A stretch of 64,000 bases of DNA from Botryosphaeria dothidea. Lineage: Eukaryota > Ascomycota > Dothideomycetes > Botryosphaeriales > Botryosphaeriaceae. Made by a program: the position numbers and the translations under genes. The notes beneath the pieces were generated by a model. It worked only from the letters and a program-made list of their open reading frames with translations. It made no database searches and was not told the origin of the DNA. Below are positions 46,450 to 56,833 of the stretch, piece by piece. Location of the stretch: the NCBI GenBank assembly GCA_011503125.2, contig WWBZ02000051.1, positions 2,666,001-2,730,000 on the forward strand, in the 5' to 3' direction. Numbering within the stretch: position 1 is the first letter of the stretch; every line of letters begins with the position of its first letter.

Positions 46450-47073
46450 CTAGTCACAAGGCCTGATGGCCACGTGCTTCGTCCGAAGTAAGGCCTTGAG
46501 AATTTCAACCTGCTCTGACGTCTTGTCGTCAGAGTTGCCCAGAGCCAGACATCCAATGCTGTAGGTGCAAGAGGACGTCGGGGATGTTTTACCTGTTTGA
46601 AGAGTGCCATAGAAAAGGTAATCGTTCCATGGAAGCGCACAGCGCATCCTCGAGTGGCTTCGATTGCTGGCTCTCTGGATCATCCTCGACTGGGCTTCGT
46701 AGTCCCACGATTCTGTCCTAACTTCCGGGGCCTTGGGCAGGCAATCAAAGTCACTATAGGTGTCATCGTCTGAGTCAAGGACGCTCTTGAGATTACCCGC
46801 GGGTTCCATAAGATTGATGGAGGTCTGTACAACCGGGAGGTCTAAGTAGTCGCCCAACACTCTGCGTAGCCCGTTTTCATCGAGTCTATGTGCTCGTGGC
46901 GCTACTTTTCCGCTGGATATTCTTTCCGAACAAACAGTCTTAAATGCGGATGGAATCAGCGGATGTTTTTGTTGTTGACGAGTGACGCGACGGCAATGAT
47001 ACTGCAGCGTAGCACAGGCGACGGAGCCGCACAAGAAGCTGACACGACGCAAGTGAACGAGCAATCCCGGCAT
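46450..47073 (-). pseudogene. Tandem paralogue 3, shortened and missing the zinc site
   Basis: The frame contains NGLRRVLGDYLDLPVVQTSIN, a shortened helix after it, a W-DYEAQS segment, ALPWNDYLFYGTL and ALLRTKHVAIRPCD, clearly aligned in order with paralogues 1 and 2. It stops directly after PCD, just where the others continue with the His and the CRGC pair, so the putative zinc site is lost. The helix after DLPVVQ also lacks about 10 residues. No convincing start or coiled-coil exon directly precedes it; the frame at 47640-47751 may be its old first exon. Either a decaying copy or a truncated, repurposed protein. Confidence 0.55.
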
Positions 47074-47639
47074 TCGAACACATCACCAAGCAGGAAACTA
47101 ATGGAGAAAATGACGGAGCCAAGATCGGGCGGCAGAGAGGGGCGAGTTTCCGATCATGCGGCGAAGCCATGTGGGTCTGCAGCACACGGCGGCGGAACGC
47201 GGGATCCGAAAAAGCAATGTTGGTGTGCGGGTAATTATGCAGGAACATGTATCAAAGTCATGCTGCATGCGGGCGGCGAATCCCAGTGTGCATGCCGTGC
47301 CTCTCGCCAAGCCTGCTGCCCTGCCAGCCCGCTCTGCCGCGCCCGACGGTTCGCGCGAAGAATATGCAGCGATGGCAATGGATCCTGGATACTATGATAA
47401 GCCGGCCCTGATTAAACCTCCTCCTTTTGGCCGTCGACAGGGCTGTGCAACATGGAACAAGAAATCCGCGCTGACTGGCGGCAGCGATGAGGGCGTGTAC
47501 GTGTGAAACTGTTTGATCGCCGCTTTTGGATCTCGCCAGGAACCGATTTTCGCCGGTAAAACACTCCACTCAGCTTTCTCAGCTTGCTCCCGCTCATTGT
47601 TGCCTCGTCCAGCAATACCTGCACTCTCAACACTCACCT

Positions 47640-47751
47640 CGCACTCCTGATCTCGTGAAGACCTCTCACATCGCTGACACGGACCTCCATCACGGGCCCA
47701 TGTAGAGAAGCAAAGTTCGTCGGTGGAAGCAATTGCTATGGCTTGTTTCAC
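47640..47751 (-). CDS. Possible orphan first exon with GPCQRC...C cysteine pattern
   Basis: Begins MKQAIAIASTDELCFSTW and has GPCQRCERSSRDQEC followed at once by a GTGAGT donor. The C-x2-C-x8-C pattern resembles the second half of a fungal Zn2Cys6 motif but the first half has only one Cys. It lies 5' of paralogue 3 on the same strand and could be a remnant of its N-terminus or of a separate gene. Confidence 0.25.
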
Positions 47752-48863
47752 AAGGCATTGATGTTACCTCGATCCTATTGCTAAGATCAGCGCTTGGATG
47801 CGCGACCTCCCCCCCAGCTCGTCGACGCTAGATCAGGGCTCGCAATTCGAAATCGAATATAAATGGCCGCTAACTCGGCAACTCATATGTGGAATTGCTT
47901 CGGCCCATGGGGCTTGGTATGGTGTTGAGTCTAATCAGGCTTAGTCTTATCAAATCGAGGGATGCTACCCAATACGATCTGGCCATCCCTTTAATGGAAA
48001 TACGTTATCGACGATGGCAGCCAATTGAACCACCAACGGCCCCGCCCACGCGTTTGACCGAGGGGCCAAACCAGAAAGCTGACGACCAGAACGGAATGGT
48101 GTAGCACTAAAGTAGGTGTGATTGCTTGTCGTAGCCAAATAGCAGATCTACCATCTTCTTTACTTTGTAGGTTTGAAAAATTGGGAAAGGCGTCACATTC
48201 GGGCCATCGAAGCATTTTAGAATCATGCTTAGTGTCGCACCTAACTAATAATTTGATGAGTACAGCTCGCAGCTTTCAGGAAGCAAGAAACCCCGAGCTT
48301 TGAAAGAATAGAAGAATTAGGGCTGTGGTGTTATATTCTCTCAGCAGAACTTGACGAACCTTGACGCTGAACACTTCCTGATAATTAGAAGCTCCGTTTG
48401 CTTCAGCCCCTCGAACACCCTCTGCCAAAATCTCTTTGGCGTTAACAATAATCCCCGTACTTATCTCAGACTACCTTCTTTCACAGTCGTAGAGGCCTAG
48501 ATCAATGGCAGGCTGATCCCGCACGATGCTGAAGCCATTCTGCTCATCTTCCGGAACCATCTGTGCACGAAATTCTTTACATTCACTCCTTGACAGTTTC
48601 TTAAGCTTTGAACCAGACACAGAGCCCTATTGCTTGCCCGGAAGGCGGAGCCGACCTGGCGCACCGCGAACTCACCCAGCGCACGTGCATGCACCGGCAT
48701 GCCGCGCCGCGTCCAGTACTATAAGTATATTTTCAACATACGCTGCGACCCAAACCACCTTGCTCCACATCCACCTACTTCGCAGCCAGGTCAGTTCATC
48801 GTCTTCCACAACTCTACTTTCTCGAAATCGCAACACATTGACACCACGTAGCAGACAACAAAG
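47752..48863. other. Intergenic, promoter of the zinc-knuckle gene at its end
   Basis: No gene was recognised over 1.1 kb. A TATA element lies at 48720. Confidence 0.45.
48720..48725 (+). promoter_or_regulatory. TATA box candidate for the zinc-knuckle gene
   Basis: TATAAG in an AT-rich patch about 144 bp before the ATG at 48864. Confidence 0.4.
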
Positions 48864-49677
48864 ATGTCGAAGAAGTACCACCCCCGCGGTGCTCATATCT
48901 CACAGCCTTCCGGCGCTGGCGGCACTGGTGGCGGAGGCCAGCCGCCTCGCAAGCCTACCGACGGCCATGGTTCTGGCGGTCATAAGGCCAACAAGCCGTG
49001 AGTATCCCATCCGCTAACGCAAGCAATTCACGAACCGAAATACTTACTCCCTCCTTCGACACGATGACAGGTGCAACCGCTGCGGCCGCCATGACAAGCA
49101 CTCCGAGCCGTGCAAGCGCCTCTGCCAGCACTGCAGGACCTACAACCACATCGGCCTCCCCTGCACTTCCCCCAAGAGCTACGTGAACCAGAACATGACG
49201 GGCAGCAAGCCCAAGGGCCTTGCAAAGCACGTGCTCTCCGAGGAATTTCAGCGCGTCAGTAATCGAATCGTCTCGATGTGGTACGCCATGCTCCACCAGC
49301 ATAACAAGTCGAACCGTCAACTTGGCGCCCTCGTGGCTCGCCGCGGCCGCCCTGCGTCCAGTCGCCCTTTCGCTCCTCGCCCGCACGCCACGTACCCGAC
49401 TGCCGCCAACACCACGCGTGAAGGCTACCTATTTGGCGACCAGACCCCTCGTGTTCGCCTCCCGCCTGCTTCCGCTTATCAGCAGCCTGCGGGTGGTCCG
49501 GCCCCCAGCCCAGCTCAGGGCAACGGCCGCAACTTCGGCGCCCCGACCAACTCTGGCCCGCATGGCAATACCGGCGGTCACCAGGCTAGTCAGGGCTCTG
49601 GCCGCGGCAAGCGCGCCCGCTCGGGCGAGCCTGAAGACGGTCCGGTGACCAAGAAGCACAAGGACTCAAAGGAGTAG
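48864..49677 (+). CDS. Double zinc-knuckle protein, 246 aa
   Basis: Two exons, join(48864..48997,49071..49677); GTGAGT donor, GACAG acceptor, join HKANKP|CNRCGRH. The N-terminus is Gly/His/Pro-rich. Two cysteine-histidine motifs follow directly: CNRCGRHDKHSEPC (C-x2-C-x5-H-x3-C, residues 46-59) and CQHCRTYNHIGLPC (C-x2-C-x4-H-x4-C, 63-76), the second a textbook CCHC zinc knuckle. A helical stretch (SEEFQRVSNRIVSMWYAML) comes next, then a long Gly/Ala/Pro/Asn-rich disordered part ending in a basic KRAR...KKHKDSKE nuclear-signal-like tail. Zinc knuckles bind single-stranded nucleic acid, so an RNA- or DNA-binding role is likely. It does not look like a retrotransposon Gag: no protease, RT or integrase is nearby and the gene has a spliceosomal intron. 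Confidence 0.72.
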
Positions 49678-50259
49678 GGCCTGTTAGCAGTCAAACTATG
49701 GAGGACCGCAGAACAAACGGCGTGTGAGGAGTGGACTGCAACGGGGTAACAGGTTGCAAATGCCAGGTGGCAAAGGGACTGTGGTAATTGCTACTGTGCG
49801 ATATCCGGTTATTCGAACTTCCCTTCAGGATTACTATGAGAACAATATGATTTCCATGGTGTACTATCAAGTATCGCTCGGTGCCATCTGATCATCACTG
49901 AACAGCTATGGAACGTGAACGGTGACCGTTTTGGCTCTCATGCGCGCATTCTAACCGCCTACACTTGGTAAGACTCCCACCTAATCGACCTCATGCATCA
50001 CATTACTGTTCTGTCCCTCTAAGAATAGCACTTTCCGTGGTTCTCAGCTCATGGGTTCGGCTCTGTGATAAAGGTTATTTGGATGAGGAGATGACAATGG
50101 TAAAGGAATGGATCTCTGGGGTCTTCATATTGGCGAACGGTTCACTATTATGCAACGGCATGCAATCAGTCAAGTCACTGATCGAGATGTCCCCAGCATT
50201 TCAATTCTTAGCACACGGGCTTTCAGCCGAAACAGAAGCGCCGCGCGACTACAGGCTCT
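49678..50259. other. Intergenic between convergent genes
   Basis: No gene recognised in about 580 bp. Confidence 0.45.
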
Positions 50260-50841
50260 CTAGGAGAGCTTGGTCCTCTTGCGGGCAGGCTCGCCCTTGG
50301 CCTCCTCCTCAGTCCCCTCCTCGCTCTCCTCCTCCCTCTCCTCCGACGACTCTTCGTCCTCGCTCTCCTCGTCCGAAGACGACACCTCGCTGCTGCTGGT
50401 GCTGCTGCTGTCGCCGCCGCCGCTGCTGCTCTCCTCCTCCTCGCCGCCACCCTGTCCGCCGCCCTCCTGCCTGCGGGCCATGGTGACCCTGGCCAGCTCG
50501 GCCCTGGCCTGGCGCAGCTGGTCGTTCAGCTCGCCGACCGTCCTGGCCAGCTCCTCGTTGTCGCGCCTCAGCTTCCAGCAGCCCGAGCAGTTCTTCCTCT
50601 GCTTCCTCCTCCTGTTCTCCTTCTCCTTCTTCTTCTTCTTCTTCTTCTTCTTCTTCTTCTTCTTGGGCTTGGCCGCGTAGTGGCCCGTGTCCTTCTTGTC
50701 ATCGTGCGGGGGCTTGCGCGGGGGCTTGTCACCGTCGTCGTCCTTGTCGCCGTAGGTGGAGCGGCGGAAGGCGGCCGGACCCATGGGCGCCGGCACGTAG
50801 TCCTTGAGGTGGGACTTGTACGCGCCGAGGCCGAAAGACAT
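50260..50841 (-). CDS. Low-complexity charged protein: poly-Lys, coiled coil, acidic Ser tail, 193 aa
   Basis: The start is at MSFGLGAYKSHLKDYVP; the frame upstream is 5' leader. Residues 1-30 look structured, then comes a Asp/Lys/Pro linker, an uninterrupted lysine tract of about 14 residues (CTT/TTC repeat in the DNA), a Cys pair (CSGC), a coiled coil (LRRDNEELARTVGELNDQL) and a Ser/Glu/Asp tail of about 50 residues ending in a basic KRTKLS. This mix of charged tracts is typical of nucleolar or chromatin-associated proteins, but no family is recognised. Compositional bias could also inflate a spurious frame; the good start context and the coiled coil argue for a real gene. Confidence 0.5.
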   Translation of the reverse strand: MSFGLGAYKSHLKDYVPAPMGPAAFRRSTYGDKDDDGDKPPRKPPHDDKKDTGHYAAKPKKKKKKKKKKKKKEKENRRRKQRKNCSGCWKLRRDNEELARTVGELNDQLRQARAELARVTMARRQEGGGQGGGEEEESSSGGGDSSSTSSSEVSSSDEESEDEESSEEREEESEEGTEEEAKGEPARKRTKLS

Positions 50842-52139
50842 GTTGTGGTGGTTTTGGTGGTGTTTGTGGGAGAGAGGAGTTTGATGAAGGATGCGCTGGC
50901 TCTGTGCGAGCAGGTGTTTGTGGAGGCTGAAGAAAAAAGTGTGTGTTGGCGCTGGGGAGGAAATGTTGGAAAGTGACGCGCAGGGTAGATATTTCGTGCT
51001 TGGCGACGGCGCACCTTTTGCGTGCATCAATGACGTATGGACGCCGCTCGTCTGTGTATCTGCCCGCCGGGCACATCCCGCGTGCGGCCGAGACCCTCCC
51101 TCTTGCTTTCGGAGAGAGCATTCTAATGCTGGCGCTACCTTATGCAACAATTGGATACTTCGGCCTGCTACTTTGCGCCATCAACAGATTGCGAGGTCTC
51201 AAGAAGCTCCAAAGTATGATTAGAAAGGTCACTATCGTCTGAACTCAAAACGCTTCCATCAGAATTTATCTTATGGTATATACTGCGGGCTCTTAACTGA
51301 ACAAAAGGTTCCCTCCGACGAATCCATCAATTCTGACAAGGCAACAACCGGAAGCATTCTTTCGTCCACATAAAAGGCAGAGCCAGCATGAGAGGGAATC
51401 AAGAAGGAAACCTTGCTAAGATCCTTAGCACATCCACCACTAGGTCGCCGATATTACCATGATCCTCCAGCCTTGCGAGCGCATCAAGTTCCGTACCCTT
51501 ACATCCTCAAGCGTACTGCTTGCATATGTGTAATGTTTCGTGGCGCTGTTCCGGGAAAATCGACTTGCCGGACAGGAGGGAAATAGGTTGGATATGAATG
51601 ATGCATCTCCAAACCCAAGGACGGTGAACACGTGGAGAGAGATTATCACGATATCGGCGATGAGCTCGTCATCAGCTGGACAGCGAGCTGGACGATGAAG
51701 ATTGCGCCACTGGTCAGAGACTAAGTTTTAGTAACAAAGATAACGGAGAAGGCGAGGGCAATAATGACGATTCCAGTATGGCTGACGGAGCGACTGATGA
51801 TTGAGAGCACAGAGAGACGTTGCAGCAACCGTGGACTATGGGTTGCAGAGAGACTCCGAGTAAAGACATCGATCCGGCGAGGAGAAGACGAGAATATGAG
51901 CAGCTCCATAGAGGGGAACAAGTCCGATTCTGCGCGTCGTAGCAGGACTTCAGACACTGAATTATGTATACAGGTGCAACGGCTCAATCCTGGGGATCTG
52001 TGTGAATTTGTTGATTGAAATTGAACTAGTGGCCTGAATAAAGGGCTTTATAGAAACCAGAGAATGCTGCAGATATATATAGAGCAGCAACACTACCAGA
52101 AAGCCATCGAACCCCCTCGGCCTTGACGAATGCTTCCAC
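50842..52139. other. Intergenic, no gene recognised
   Basis: About 1.3 kb with short frames only; AT-richer near 51220-52090. Promoter of the charged protein at its left end, 3' flank of the transporter at its right end. Confidence 0.45.
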
Positions 52140-53711
52140 TCAAGCCTCCAACGCAGCCGAATCCTTCCGCTTGCCGGCCTTTCCATCTCCATCCACAGAA
52201 CTGTGTTCATCGTCTGTTTCCAACTCAAACTCATTCGCCAAGCTGCCGAAGCTATCCTGGGAGTCACGCGTGGGGAGGCGAACGGCGCCCTCAGGCGGGC
52301 CCCCACTCGAGCGGCCCTCCCTGTCAACCTTCAAGAACAGCGTCAGCAGGCCGACGTCGTACGATGCCTTCATGGCGCCCGCAACGACGAACGAAATCCA
52401 GAATCTGTTTTTGCCGGCCAGCACGCCGGTGACGGTGGGCCCGCCGCTCTGGCTGAGGGTCTTGACGACGTTGACGATGCCCATGACGGCGGTGCGCTCT
52501 TCGGGCGAGAAGGCCTTGCTCAAGAAGGCCGAGCGCGGCGCCTGATCCATGCTGGCGAGGGTGCCGCGGCCGACCAGGAAGACGACGGTAAGCCAGAGGA
52601 CGCTCGGCGCGGGGATGAGGGCGAGGAAGAAGGCGGAGGGGAGATGGGTGGCTGCCATGGTCATGACGAGGCCGATGCGCTTCGCGATGGCGGAGGCGAA
52701 GATGTTGCCGACGCTGCTGGTCAGCCAGGTCACGGACATGATGGTGCCGAGGGTCGACTTGGGCAGGTGGAACTTGCGGTCCATGTAGAAGTTGATGAGG
52801 GAGTAGGGCACCATGCCCGAGGCCAGCGAGTCGACGGCGAAGAGCAGGCACAGCTTCAGCAGCATCCAGCGTGTCGGCGTCGACAGCTGTGTGAAGCCCA
52901 TCTTCGGCTTCGGCGGGGGCTGAGGCCTCGGCGGAGTAGGGGGCAGCGGCCGCTCGTTGGCGTCGTGCTCGTCGGTGGAGGAGCGCGACGGCGTTAGGAA
53001 CTCGTCGCGCTCGCTCTCCTCGGCTCGCTCTGCCGCATGCTGTTTCCCCCTGTCGTGGCCGACCTCGCACTTGACGCTCAGCAGCACCGTGGCGACCGCC
53101 TTGATCAGCCCTATACCCCCGTACACCCAGAACACAACCCGGAAAGCGTCCAGCTCCTCCCAGCCGCGGATCTTCTTGCACGCCTCGACCAGCCATCCGC
53201 ACCCCGTCAGCCCCACCGCCGACCCAAGCGTGCCGACGACGACGTACCAGGCGAAGACATCGCTGCGCTCATCCTCGGCCACCAACCCGGCCAGCGCGCT
53301 CTCCTCGACCGCCCGGAACGGCCCGATCTCGTTGCCGGACACCGAAATCACGCCCACGATGGCAGCGACAAGGAGGATCCAGTAGTTGCTCGCGAGCGCA
53401 AAGACGATGCCCGACAGCGCCATGCAGCCGCACCCTAGCAGCAACACTCGTCGGCGCCCGAGCGCGTCGGCCACCAGCGTCAGCAGCAGCGAGATCAGCA
53501 CGTCGCCCAGCAGCGTCAGCGTCATGAACAGCCCGATGCGCTCGTCCGGGACGGAGAGGGCTGCGAAGAAGAGAGCGAGCACGAGCGCCACGCCGCCGTA
53601 CGCCAGCATGCGCAGGAAGCGCGTCAGGAAGATGAGGTGCAGGTCCCGCGGCGCGTGCAGGATTGCGGGCAGCCCGATCTCGCGGGAGATTTTGGCGATG
53701 GTGATGGCCAT
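52140..53711 (-). CDS. Major facilitator superfamily transporter, 523 aa
   Basis: The start is placed at MAITIAKISREIGLPAIL (53711), because the family-like sequence begins there. The frame runs a further 77 codons upstream without motifs and is probably 5'UTR. About 12 hydrophobic segments are visible in two halves, with the MFS signature ADALGRRRVLLLG between TM2 and TM3 and a second copy-like AKRIGLVM in the C half. A charged, Pro-rich central loop of about 60 residues separates the halves, and the tail is hydrophilic and acidic. Sequences such as APRDLHLIFLTRFLRMLAYGG place it among fungal MFS proteins without known substrate. No cluster partner nearby hints at a substrate. Confidence 0.85.
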   Translation of the reverse strand: MAITIAKISREIGLPAILHAPRDLHLIFLTRFLRMLAYGGVALVLALFFAALSVPDERIGLFMTLTLLGDVLISLLLTLVADALGRRRVLLLGCGCMALSGIVFALASNYWILLVAAIVGVISVSGNEIGPFRAVEESALAGLVAEDERSDVFAWYVVVGTLGSAVGLTGCGWLVEACKKIRGWEELDAFRVVFWVYGGIGLIKAVATVLLSVKCEVGHDRGKQHAAERAEESERDEFLTPSRSSTDEHDANERPLPPTPPRPQPPPKPKMGFTQLSTPTRWMLLKLCLLFAVDSLASGMVPYSLINFYMDRKFHLPKSTLGTIMSVTWLTSSVGNIFASAIAKRIGLVMTMAATHLPSAFFLALIPAPSVLWLTVVFLVGRGTLASMDQAPRSAFLSKAFSPEERTAVMGIVNVVKTLSQSGGPTVTGVLAGKNRFWISFVVAGAMKASYDVGLLTLFLKVDREGRSSGGPPEGAVRLPTRDSQDSFGSLANEFELETDDEHSSVDGDGKAGKRKDSAALEA

Positions 53712-55160
53712 GGTCTGGTTGACTTGAGGGCTGGAGGATTCACTCGGCGGGGCGATCGGCAGCGGCTTGCTTGAGTCCTGGATTCGCAAGACGCTTTCGC
53801 CGGCGACCACGGGCAGCTGTTGGTGTGTTCGGGGTTTTGTGAGTGCTGCAAGACCCGATTCCGGCAGCAGTTCACCTCGTAAGAGCAGGTTTGTGGGAGG
53901 CAAGGAAGCGAAGGAAGAGAAGGCAGACGTCGAGATAAGCAATGGGCAGGGAAAGAAGCTTTGTCAGCGGTGGGCCACCCGCTGCAGCCCGAGGGCGGTG
54001 TCTCCGTGCAGACTAGCGGCAGTGTGTGGAATGCGGGGCTCGCAATGCTGTTTCCTCGGACTCAGATTCGAATCCTGAAAGATCAACTCGAAACGCGGCT
54101 TTAACGGCACGATGAGGAGCAATGAGGGGAGGTTGAGATAAGCTTTTCGCCGGCGTCTGCCGATGATTGCGTGGCGGTGGGGCAGGGGTACGACGGGTCA
54201 GGAGGGGCCATGATCTCATCCCGGGACACGGCACGTTGGTGCGATGCCGTGTATTCCACACGGCCGGTGCTTGTCTTGCCAATCATATCCGATGTTCCGT
54301 GGGCGGGCACCGATGCTGCTCACATCTGCCACCACCTCCTGCGCTTTTGGTTTGAGTGCTGCATCCTTTCAAGTTCAGTCTTGCGTGTCGGCAAGTAACT
54401 GGAGCCAGTCTCAACAGGGTCCGTTCCTCAGCCCCCACATGTTTGTTTGCGCGAAGCTTGTCAATCGCTCGGTTCGCAGGGGCCAGAACTTTCCCAAACG
54501 CGTTAGAGCAGCCTTCACGGACCTAAGTCCACCACATAACGTTTCTGCAGAGCAAAGTAAATTGAATCAAGACAACATTCTATTTTGTGCGCTCTCTAAT
54601 CTCAAACAACCATCCGATATCTCCGCTTTCCCTCAGACCTGACCATACTGTGCGTTTGCGTATTTCTGTTCCAACTGCACCTCAGTCCACTCCAAAAGAC
54701 GTTCCAGAGCCGCGACACGGGACGGTTGCCCAACGGTTCCGTACGTCGGATCAGACCCCGGTGTGGTGGGGACGAGAAGCGCCTTGTAGTGCTTTCCGTG
54801 AATGCCGTGGATCATGGTTGTGACAACGTCGACCGTAGAGATCTCACTGGCGTTTGGGGTCAGTTGAGCAGTATTTGTGCAGCATCAACTCCAGATTCAA
54901 GCAGGTGTTTGGGCAGTCGGATGATACGCTTTCCCTGATCAAATTGCCATTGACCGACTAGACCATCTCATCTTACGAATTGTTTAATCTTGGCGCTTCT
55001 ATTCCCGCAAGCTCAAGCCTACCAAATGATTAGCAGAGAGCGTCACATGAATTCTAAGGGCAGTAGACCGAATTGTATGGGCTCCAATTGGTTGCTTTCA
55101 ACGCAGCAGCCAGACAGCACGAGCAATCTCCATCCAATTGTCCTCCTGGTGCCTTTTGCT
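53712..55160. other. Intergenic with one possible decayed small gene
   Basis: Mostly empty. Minus-strand sequence at 54633-54920 contains two protein-like segments described separately. The rest holds the transporter promoter. Confidence 0.4.
54633..54920 (-). CDS. Possible small gene or relic, exons not resolved
   Basis: The last about 69 codons read STVDVVTTMIHGIHGKHY and later ALERLLEWTEVQLEQKYA, which look like a real mixed beta/helical C-terminus. Upstream, another frame gives GKRIIRLPKHLLESG. A GTTGAT donor after ESG and a GAG acceptor would join them (LLESG|ISTVDVV) around a CTGAC branch, but both sites are weak and no start codon could be fixed. It may be a further small gene of the set at 55-64 kb, or its remnant. 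Confidence 0.3.
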
Positions 55161-55571
55161 CTACATGGTTCCCTCCCTGCCCAAGTTCGTCCACGTGTGC
55201 AGAACAGCCAGGATGTTCCTCATCTCCCATTTGTGGTATAGTTTGTCGGCGTTGCCGAAGTTAATGTCCTCGGCGAGGTCATTAAGCGCATCCAGGGCGT
55301 TGTCGTGGAAGGACATGAGTCGATAGCGAAACTCGTTGTCGGGGTTGTCGAGGGAGCGTTGGACAAGCTCTGCGCGCATGCGGCCTCCACCGTCGGCGGA
55401 GTATTCGAAGACGATGCTGTAGCTGCAGGGGCTGTCGATGTTACCCGGATCGAAGTTGATGACCTCGGCCTCTGGAAGCAATCAAGTGTCAGGTAGGAGT
55501 TCACAAACTGTCGGGCGTGTACGACTCTTGCCGAAAATGAGGAAGGACATCCAGCGCTGGATTTCGTCCAT
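55161..55571 (-). CDS. Small unrecognised protein, one phase-1 intron, 119 aa (member A)
   Basis: Two exons, complement(join(55161..55471,55523..55571)). Exon 1 codes MDEIQRWMSFLIFGKS plus one base; the intron has a GTACAC donor, CTGAC branch and CCAG acceptor. Exon 2 reads AEVINFDPGNIDS, then beta-like SYSIVFEYSADGGGRM, and a helical NALDALNDLAEDI followed by KLYHKWEMRNILAVL. No family is recognised, and no signal peptide or membrane span is present. Same gene plan as members B-F. Confidence 0.6.
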
Positions 55572-56336
55572 GGGGGGCGGTGGGCTTTTTGAACGGCGGT
55601 TGAACGATGGGAGCGGATGCAGGATATTTTGCGTGTTCTGGCACAGATCTGCACTCGCTCGTGGTCGCGTCGGCAGTTCAGATCTAGCTCGCCCGGCGCA
55701 TAGCAAAAGGGTCGGCTCGCGGAGCATGCGTCGCCAATTGATCAGTCTCGATTTCTACAGAATGTATGCACGCTAAGCTATCGAACTGTAACATGTTCAG
55801 ACGCATGTATGAGAGACTACTATGCATTGAAAGGCAAGAACTTCCTGCGGCGGCATAGGTATTTGTTTGAGATGTGATACATCGTTGGCGAAAGCATTGC
55901 CATCAACACTTGCGAGTATTGAGACAGGGAAGCAGAATCGTGCATTGCTAGCCTAGCGTCACTAGCGTCGCCGCTGTTGACAGACCAGTCGCACTCTCAT
56001 TGGACCAGTACGTCATGAGCATGAAAGGCAGAGCTGGCAGGGGCAGTAGAAGGCCGTCGAAACTACCACGAGTCCCTGGACCTCATTCACCATGAAGCCG
56101 CTGACACATCAAAACTCTGGGTCGTGCCTTCCTTGATCAGTGGGTTCCTTCCTAGCGGGACTCTGTTCCACTGCCCCGGGCACCATGGCAGATCTGCTGC
56201 GGCTGTATGTAGTATCAAGTGGGGCCTTCGCGGTGCTGCCTAGCCAATGAACGTCTTAGCGTCCGCTTGCTATAAACAATCCCTGTATGCTGTCCTCGTG
56301 CGGGTGTGGTGCGGAAGACGGGGCCTCGAGGCCGTT
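55572..56336. other. Intergenic
   Basis: Promoter of member A on the left, promoter of the snoRNA host on the right. No other gene seen. Confidence 0.45.
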
Positions 56337-56343
56337 TATAAAA
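56337..56343 (+). promoter_or_regulatory. TATA box of the snoRNA host unit
   Basis: TATAAAA in GTTTATAAAAAGCCC followed by a C/T-rich leader; the first 5' splice site follows about 130 bp later. Confidence 0.6.
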
Positions 56344-56507
56344 AGCCCACCGTTCATCACCCCCAGAACCCTTTCCTCCACACCAGCCTCCTTGCCTCTT
56401 TGGCTTGGAGCAACAACAGATCCTGCAATGTCTCTTCATGACCGCTAGCTGCTCACTCAGCTTACTCGCTCTCATGTAAGTTCATCCCTCCTTGTCTTCG
56501 TGTCCCC

Positions 56508-56652
56508 GACCCGCCCGATGATGACGCCAAATCCTGAAAGATCATTCTGAGGTTTAACCTTTCGCCTTTGGGCATTGCGTTTCCCGCTGACGAGATCTTA
56601 TTCTTTTCTTGATCTAGAGAGCTCTTCGATCTCCAATTCTGAGGGCCCTTCA
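56508..56652 (+). ncRNA. Box C/D snoRNA candidate 1 (host intron 1)
   Basis: C box ATGATGA at 56518-56524, D box CTGA at 56639-56642, terminal stem GCCC / GGGC just outside the boxes. Internal CTGA motifs (near 56532, 56546, 56587) can serve as D'. At about 140 nt it is long for the class. Confidence 0.5.
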
Positions 56653-56833
56653 TCACTTCTGTCTTATAGTCTGCTCCAAGATCTTTGCTAACATACCGCG
56701 ATTCCTCACACGCAGGGTCTCTTCCACACTTCGCGACTTCACCTTCAACTGCCCCTGCGCCTTCGAACTTTGAACCCTCAAGGCATTCTTTTTCCTCAAG
56801 TAAGTGTTCTTTCTTCCAACCATCGCACCCCTC

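Noticed and set aside
48864..49677. Zinc-knuckle gene as a retrotransposon Gag
   Set aside because: No protease, reverse transcriptase, integrase or LTR nearby, and the gene is split by a spliceosomal intron.
52203..52997. 264-codon plus-strand frame
   Set aside because: Antisense to the MFS transporter; composition (Gly/Arg/Asp-rich) is that of a GC-rich shadow frame.
54000..54085. tRNA gene suggested by a TTCGAATC (B-box-like) motif
   Set aside because: No A box at the right distance and no acceptor or anticodon stem could be folded.
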